A DNA stretch of 64,000 bases, taken from positions 1 to 64,000 of the forward strand of contig CASFKY010000012.1 of NCBI GenBank assembly GCA_949295465.1. Reading direction: 5' to 3'. Shown here in pieces: positions 60,967-64,000 of this stretch. The position numbers were made by a program, and so were the translations under genes. Position 1 is the first letter of the stretch, and each line of letters begins with the position of its first letter. This DNA comes from an uncultured Oscillospiraceae bacterium. GTDB taxonomy: Bacteria > Bacillota > Clostridia > Oscillospirales > Ruminococcaceae. The notes under the pieces were generated by a model that worked only from the letters and a program-made list of their open reading frames with translations, was not told the DNA's origin and searched no databases.

Positions 60967-61743
60967 TCAGCCCACCTGCCGGGCCCGGCGGGCCAGGACC
61001 ACCAGCCGCTGGTCATCGTCCCCCACGCAGGTGCTCAGGGTCATCACATGATCCTCAGGGGAGACGCTCACGCCGGTATCGTACAAAAGGCCCTGGCACA
61101 TCTGCCGGAGAAATTCGGTGTAGGCCTCTCCCGGCGCAAAGCCCACCGTATAGAGGGAATCCTCGCTGCTCACCTGCTTGGCCCCGAAGATCTGGTATCT
61201 CCAGATCCCGTCCTGGGGGGTGTACAGGGTAAACCAGCCCCCGTTTTCCTTGTAAAAATCCGGGTCCCGGTATTCCCGCAGGTTGCCAAACATGCTGCGG
61301 TTGTGCATGTTGTGCCCATACAGGATGAGGTGCAGATCCTGCCAGCCGGTGTTGGCGCCCTCCAAAAAGATGCTGCCCGCCGTGTTGGGGGTGCCGTCCC
61401 ACAGGGTGCGCAGGTATTTCTCATTGTCCCCCGACCAGACTACCGGGTAGCTCAGCCGGATGGCGTCAAAGTCAATCCAGCCCACCACGTCCGGGTTCTG
61501 GGCCTGAAGAGAATCAAAATCCACATCCAGCAGGGTGAAAGACTCTTCGGCCTGCTGGCCGTCGCTCTCCTGCTGGGGGGCGGCGGCGGTATACTGCTGG
61601 CGCAGGTCCTCATAGGTCTTTTCCCCCTGCCAGTAGATATACAGCTGCCGAAGGATGGCCGCCGCCGAGATCACCACCACCACCAGCGCCGCCAGCTGCA
61701 CCAGCCCCAAAGCCGAAATCTTCCTTTTCTTTTTTTGCTGCAT
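60967..61743 (-). CDS. Class B sortase
   Basis: 258 residues from ATG 61743 (MQQKKKRKISALG). A single N-terminal helix (LVQLAALVVVVISAAAILRQLY) anchors it facing outward. Class B features: GWIDFDAIRLSYPVVW near 103, catalytic His in LILYGHNMHN near 148, catalytic Cys in LSTCVGDDDQRLVVLARR near 240 with the Arg behind it. It transfers surface proteins to the wall or links pilin subunits. It is last in an operon behind surface proteins, its likely substrates. The start is preceded by GGGGAAAAGCG. Confidence 0.9.
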   Translation of the reverse strand: MQQKKKRKISALGLVQLAALVVVVISAAAILRQLYIYWQGEKTYEDLRQQYTAAAPQQESDGQQAEESFTLLDVDFDSLQAQNPDVVGWIDFDAIRLSYPVVWSGDNEKYLRTLWDGTPNTAGSIFLEGANTGWQDLHLILYGHNMHNRSMFGNLREYRDPDFYKENGGWFTLYTPQDGIWRYQIFGAKQVSSEDSLYTVGFAPGEAYTEFLRQMCQGLLYDTGVSVSPEDHVMTLSTCVGDDDQRLVVLARRARQVG

Positions 61744-61824
61744 CGCTTTTCCCCTTGCTCTGATAGAAAAGAGGAGCCGCCGCCAGGGCAAGCTCCTCTG
61801 GGTGATTCACCTGTATGATATCAC

Positions 61825-62766
61825 TTATCGGGCCGATGCGCCAGCCTTTTTGCGGCGCAGCAGCAGCACTGCCGCCAGCAGCAGAATGGCCAGGCCGACC
61901 CCGACGCCGATCAGAACCCCTGCGGCAATGCCCCCGGTCTGCTGGCCGGATGCGCCGGCCTGGGGTACCGCATCCGGCTGGATCTCCTCAGTGCCTCCCC
62001 CCGTCTGCCCGTCGGTGAGGGGCGTCTCATCCGGGTTGATCTCCTCGCCTCCGGCCGCTGTGCTGTCCCCGCCGGCCCCCTCGACGGCGCCGTCGTCGGC
62101 GGTGGCCGCGTTGCGGTAGAGGGTGACGTCCTCATACTGGTAGGTCACGGTGCCCGGCGTGGTCACGGTGGTGGTTTCGCCCCCCTGCGCAACCGCCTCA
62201 TACCAGAGGGTGAGCGCATTGGGCCCCTGGGCGGTGATGGTCAGGCTGGCCTCGCTTGTCTCGGCCCGATAGCCGGACACCGCCGGCGCCTGGAAGGTGA
62301 GGGTCACGGCACTGGAAGTCCCCTGCAAGGCGGGCGCCACCTCGGCGCCGGTGGCCCGGTCCCGGTATTCCACGGTGTAGGCGTAATTTTCGCCCTGGCG
62401 CTTCATGGCGTACTCCACCACATACTCCTCGCTGAACCCGGTGTCTCCATAGCCGGAGGCCACGTTGATTACCTGATAGCGGTCGTCTCCCGGCAGGATC
62501 TGGTCTATCTGGGGCGCGCTGGGCAGGGACTGTCCTTCGGTCACCAGCACCGAGAGGCTGCCGGTGGCGCTGCTGACCTCATAGGTATAGCCGGCCTCTT
62601 CCAGATACTGGGTATAGGAATCGCTGAACCGGGAGCCCTCCATGCCGGGGCGGAAGGTGATGATCCGGCCCTGGGGCTCATCGGCAAAGGCCGGAATGGC
62701 CAGCACACAGGCCAGGGCCAGCGCCGCGCTCACCAGGCGGGCGGCAAAGCTCTTGCGCATCCTCAA
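61825..62766 (-). CDS. Exported surface protein with C-terminal membrane anchor
   Basis: 313 residues. Signal peptide (FAARLVSAALALACVLAIPAFA). The mature part has beta-rich segments (FRPGMEGSRFSDSYTQYLEEAGYTYEV near 38; YTVEYRDRATGAEVAPAL resembles a MucBP-like repeat). A Gly/Thr/Glu-rich stalk follows, with NPDET near 245. The C-terminus has a membrane helix (GVLIGVGVGLAILLLAAVLLL) and RRKK. No LPxTG box lies directly before the helix. It is either simply membrane-anchored or uses a noncanonical sorting motif. Its start overlaps the stop of the gene before it (ATGA), and the sortase follows. Confidence 0.78.
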   Translation of the reverse strand: MRMRKSFAARLVSAALALACVLAIPAFADEPQGRIITFRPGMEGSRFSDSYTQYLEEAGYTYEVSSATGSLSVLVTEGQSLPSAPQIDQILPGDDRYQVINVASGYGDTGFSEEYVVEYAMKRQGENYAYTVEYRDRATGAEVAPALQGTSSAVTLTFQAPAVSGYRAETSEASLTITAQGPNALTLWYEAVAQGGETTTVTTPGTVTYQYEDVTLYRNAATADDGAVEGAGGDSTAAGGEEINPDETPLTDGQTGGGTEEIQPDAVPQAGASGQQTGGIAAGVLIGVGVGLAILLLAAVLLLRRKKAGASAR

Positions 62767-63548
62767 CGATCCCCTTTCTCTCTGTGGTTTTTATCCTTGT
62801 CTTTGTCCTTTTTGCGGGCGATGAACAACACCAGCAGGGCCAGCACCAATACCCCCGCCGCCACAAAGATCAGGTTGGTGTCGCCGGTCTTGGCGGCCTG
62901 GACCAGGTAGCGGGTCTGGGTAATGATCTGGTCTTTACCCTTCTCCACAATGGTCTCGGGCTTGGGGCTTTGCCCCTCCACATCCGAGACCAGGAAGCGG
63001 AACTCCACCAGGCCCTGGGCGGCCTGGTATTGATCGTTGGTGCTGCGGGCGTCCGGCGTGATGGAAAAATTCAATTCCGTGGTCTCGCCGGGGGCCAGGG
63101 TGGCCACCAGGCGGGGCTCGGCAAAGGAATCATTCAGTTCTTCCAGGCCCTCGCTGCCCAGACCGCCCACCAGGCTGCCGGTGAGGCCGGTGGCCGGGTC
63201 GTACCCATACAGCACCGTATCCCCGCAGCTGAGGCTGACGGTATAGGCGGTATCCTTCTGGTTGGCGGTGGCGTTGAGAAGGCTTTGGAGCACATCGGCC
63301 TCCAGGTAAAAGTGCGCCCTCTTGGAGGAGATGTTTTTCAGCTGGATGGCGCCGGCCTTGGGCAGGCCGGGCACCATGCCCGAAAAGCCGGACATATCCC
63401 CCTCCACTGCCAGATTCTGGCCGTCATAGGTCACCGTGCCGGTGGGCTCAGCGGCAAAGCAGCCCAGGGCCAGCGCGGCCGCGAGGGCCAGCGCCAGCAT
63501 CAGGGCACCGATTTTTTTCCTCAAGGTTTTTCCCTGCCTTTCCGCCAT
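62763..63548 (-). CDS. Exported surface protein with sortase-type C-terminal signal
   Basis: 261 residues. Signal peptide (LMLALALAAALALGCFA; a lipobox-like LGC could instead make it a lipoprotein). The mature part has a beta-sandwich look (GAIQLKNISSKRAHFYLEADVL, LAPGETTELNFSITPD), like surface or pilin-type proteins. The C-terminus is a sorting signal: AAKTGD at about 223, a helix (LIFVAAGVLVLALLVLFIA) and RKKDKDKDK. AAKTGD replaces LPxTG. Stop overlaps the next gene start. A likely substrate of the class B sortase. Confidence 0.8.
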   Translation of the reverse strand: MAERQGKTLRKKIGALMLALALAAALALGCFAAEPTGTVTYDGQNLAVEGDMSGFSGMVPGLPKAGAIQLKNISSKRAHFYLEADVLQSLLNATANQKDTAYTVSLSCGDTVLYGYDPATGLTGSLVGGLGSEGLEELNDSFAEPRLVATLAPGETTELNFSITPDARSTNDQYQAAQGLVEFRFLVSDVEGQSPKPETIVEKGKDQIITQTRYLVQAAKTGDTNLIFVAAGVLVLALLVLFIARKKDKDKDKNHREKGDR

Positions 63549-63551
63549 CGC

Positions 63552-63998
63552 TCAGTTCTCCAGCGAGAGAATGCTTCCGTCCTCTCCCAGAGTGGCCTTG
63601 ACGCCCCAGGCCGAGAGGATGCCGTCGGCATTGATCTCATTGTACTCGCCGCCAATAAACTGCACGCCGTCCGCCTTCACTTTGAGGCTGAAGGACTGGT
63701 TCTGATACTGATTGTCCAGTTCCTCCGGCAGGCGGATGCTTTTCAATAGCGCCGTGGTGGACTGGCCGCCGGCCAGCGGCTCGGAGTAGTAGAATACCCG
63801 CTTGCCATCCACCGCCTGGGCCAGGAGGCCTCCGCTTGCCTGGAGCCAGCCCTCCCCCAGCATGTCCGGGGTGATCTCCAGCTGGATCACCTGGCTGCCG
63901 CCCTGCTCATCCTGGGCGGTAAAGCCGGTGTTTACCTGGTCGGCGTCGCCCCAGTAGGCGTACAGGGTCACGCGGACATAGCTGTCCACATTGCCGGT
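63552..63998 (-). CDS. Surface protein, C-terminal part only (cut by the window end)
   Basis: At least 148 codons, open to the right edge. A GTG at 63989 could be read as start, but the frame continues and the sequence GNVDSYVRVTLYAYWG is an internal motif of the TasA/camelysin-like (SipW-dependent) surface proteins, in which 'DSYVRV' follows an N-terminal strand. No C-terminal anchor is present. It ends 3 bases before the next surface protein gene, so it belongs to the sortase operon. A fibre subunit is a guess. Confidence 0.65.
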   Translation of the reverse strand, partial: TGNVDSYVRVTLYAYWGDADQVNTGFTAQDEQGGSQVIQLEITPDMLGEGWLQASGGLLAQAVDGKRVFYYSEPLAGGQSTTALLKSIRLPEELDNQYQNQSFSLKVKADGVQFIGGEYNEINADGILSAWGVKATLGEDGSILSLEN

Positions 63999-64000
63999 GT

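Noticed and set aside
13..64000. CRISPR array, transposase, integrase or complete prophage
   Set aside because: I looked for regularly spaced repeats and for typical recombinase motifs and found none. The GH25 fragment alone does not support a prophage.

Overview
The window is GC-rich DNA, densely coded on both strands, from a Gram-positive Clostridia-type bacterium. The best guess is Oscillospirales/Ruminococcaceae (Faecalibacterium, Gemmiger or Fournierella relatives). This is inferred from AGGAGG-type ribosome binding sites, TTGACA/TATAAT promoters, TTG and GTG starts, a DUF3793 gene, sortase-B surface proteins, a CsoR/CopA copper locus and an ArgJ-type arginine operon. I ran no database search, so genus and species are open. 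I see no plasmid, complete prophage, CRISPR array, rRNA or insertion sequence.

Layout. 1-2.1 kb: a phosphodiester-glycosidase-family protein and a membrane-anchored unknown. 2.1-3.6 kb: a MATE efflux gene broken by one stop codon. 3.9-8.0 kb: a WG-repeat lipoprotein, a small sigma-region-4-like protein, and an ECF sigma factor fused to a membrane span and a large ectodomain. 8.1-9.7 kb: a GH25 lysozyme remnant, a lipoprotein and tRNA-Ser(CGA). 9.9-18.1 kb: the complete arginine operon argGHCJBDF (minus strand) with a promoter carrying an ARG box and a terminator-like hairpin after argG. 18.3-24.6 kb: two tandem AEC transporters, a GIY-YIG protein, MYG1, a cell-wall amidase, and DUF3793 with two operator-like dyads. 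24.9-32.4 kb: a BTAD regulator with a decayed GGDEF-like tail, then four genes for lipid-linked surface glycosylation. 32.6-35.6 kb: copper efflux (CopA with an in-frame C-terminal CopZ-like domain, CsoR). 35.8-38.1 kb: creatininase-family enzyme and NhaC antiporter. 38.2-39.3 kb: an XRE-TPR regulator.

39.5-47.1 kb is the most unusual region. A radical SAM protein is divergent from a paralogue that has lost the Fe-S cysteines. A TetR-type regulator and a P2-type cation ATPase follow, then an AI-2E-family transporter gene with two frameshifts. An identical 19-nt element, in opposite orientations, lies in both divergent intergenic regions and suggests one regulon.

47.1-57.3 kb: methyltransferase, GluQRS, M18 aminopeptidase, a small lipoprotein, pyruvate kinase, an ammonium channel fused to a P-II domain with a terminator in its leader, a DUF362 ferredoxin-like protein and UppP. 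57.5-60.9 kb: two bacterial-PH membrane proteins, a phosphoglycolate-phosphatase-like HAD enzyme and a DMT exporter. 61-64 kb: a class B sortase behind two surface proteins and a third gene that runs off the window.
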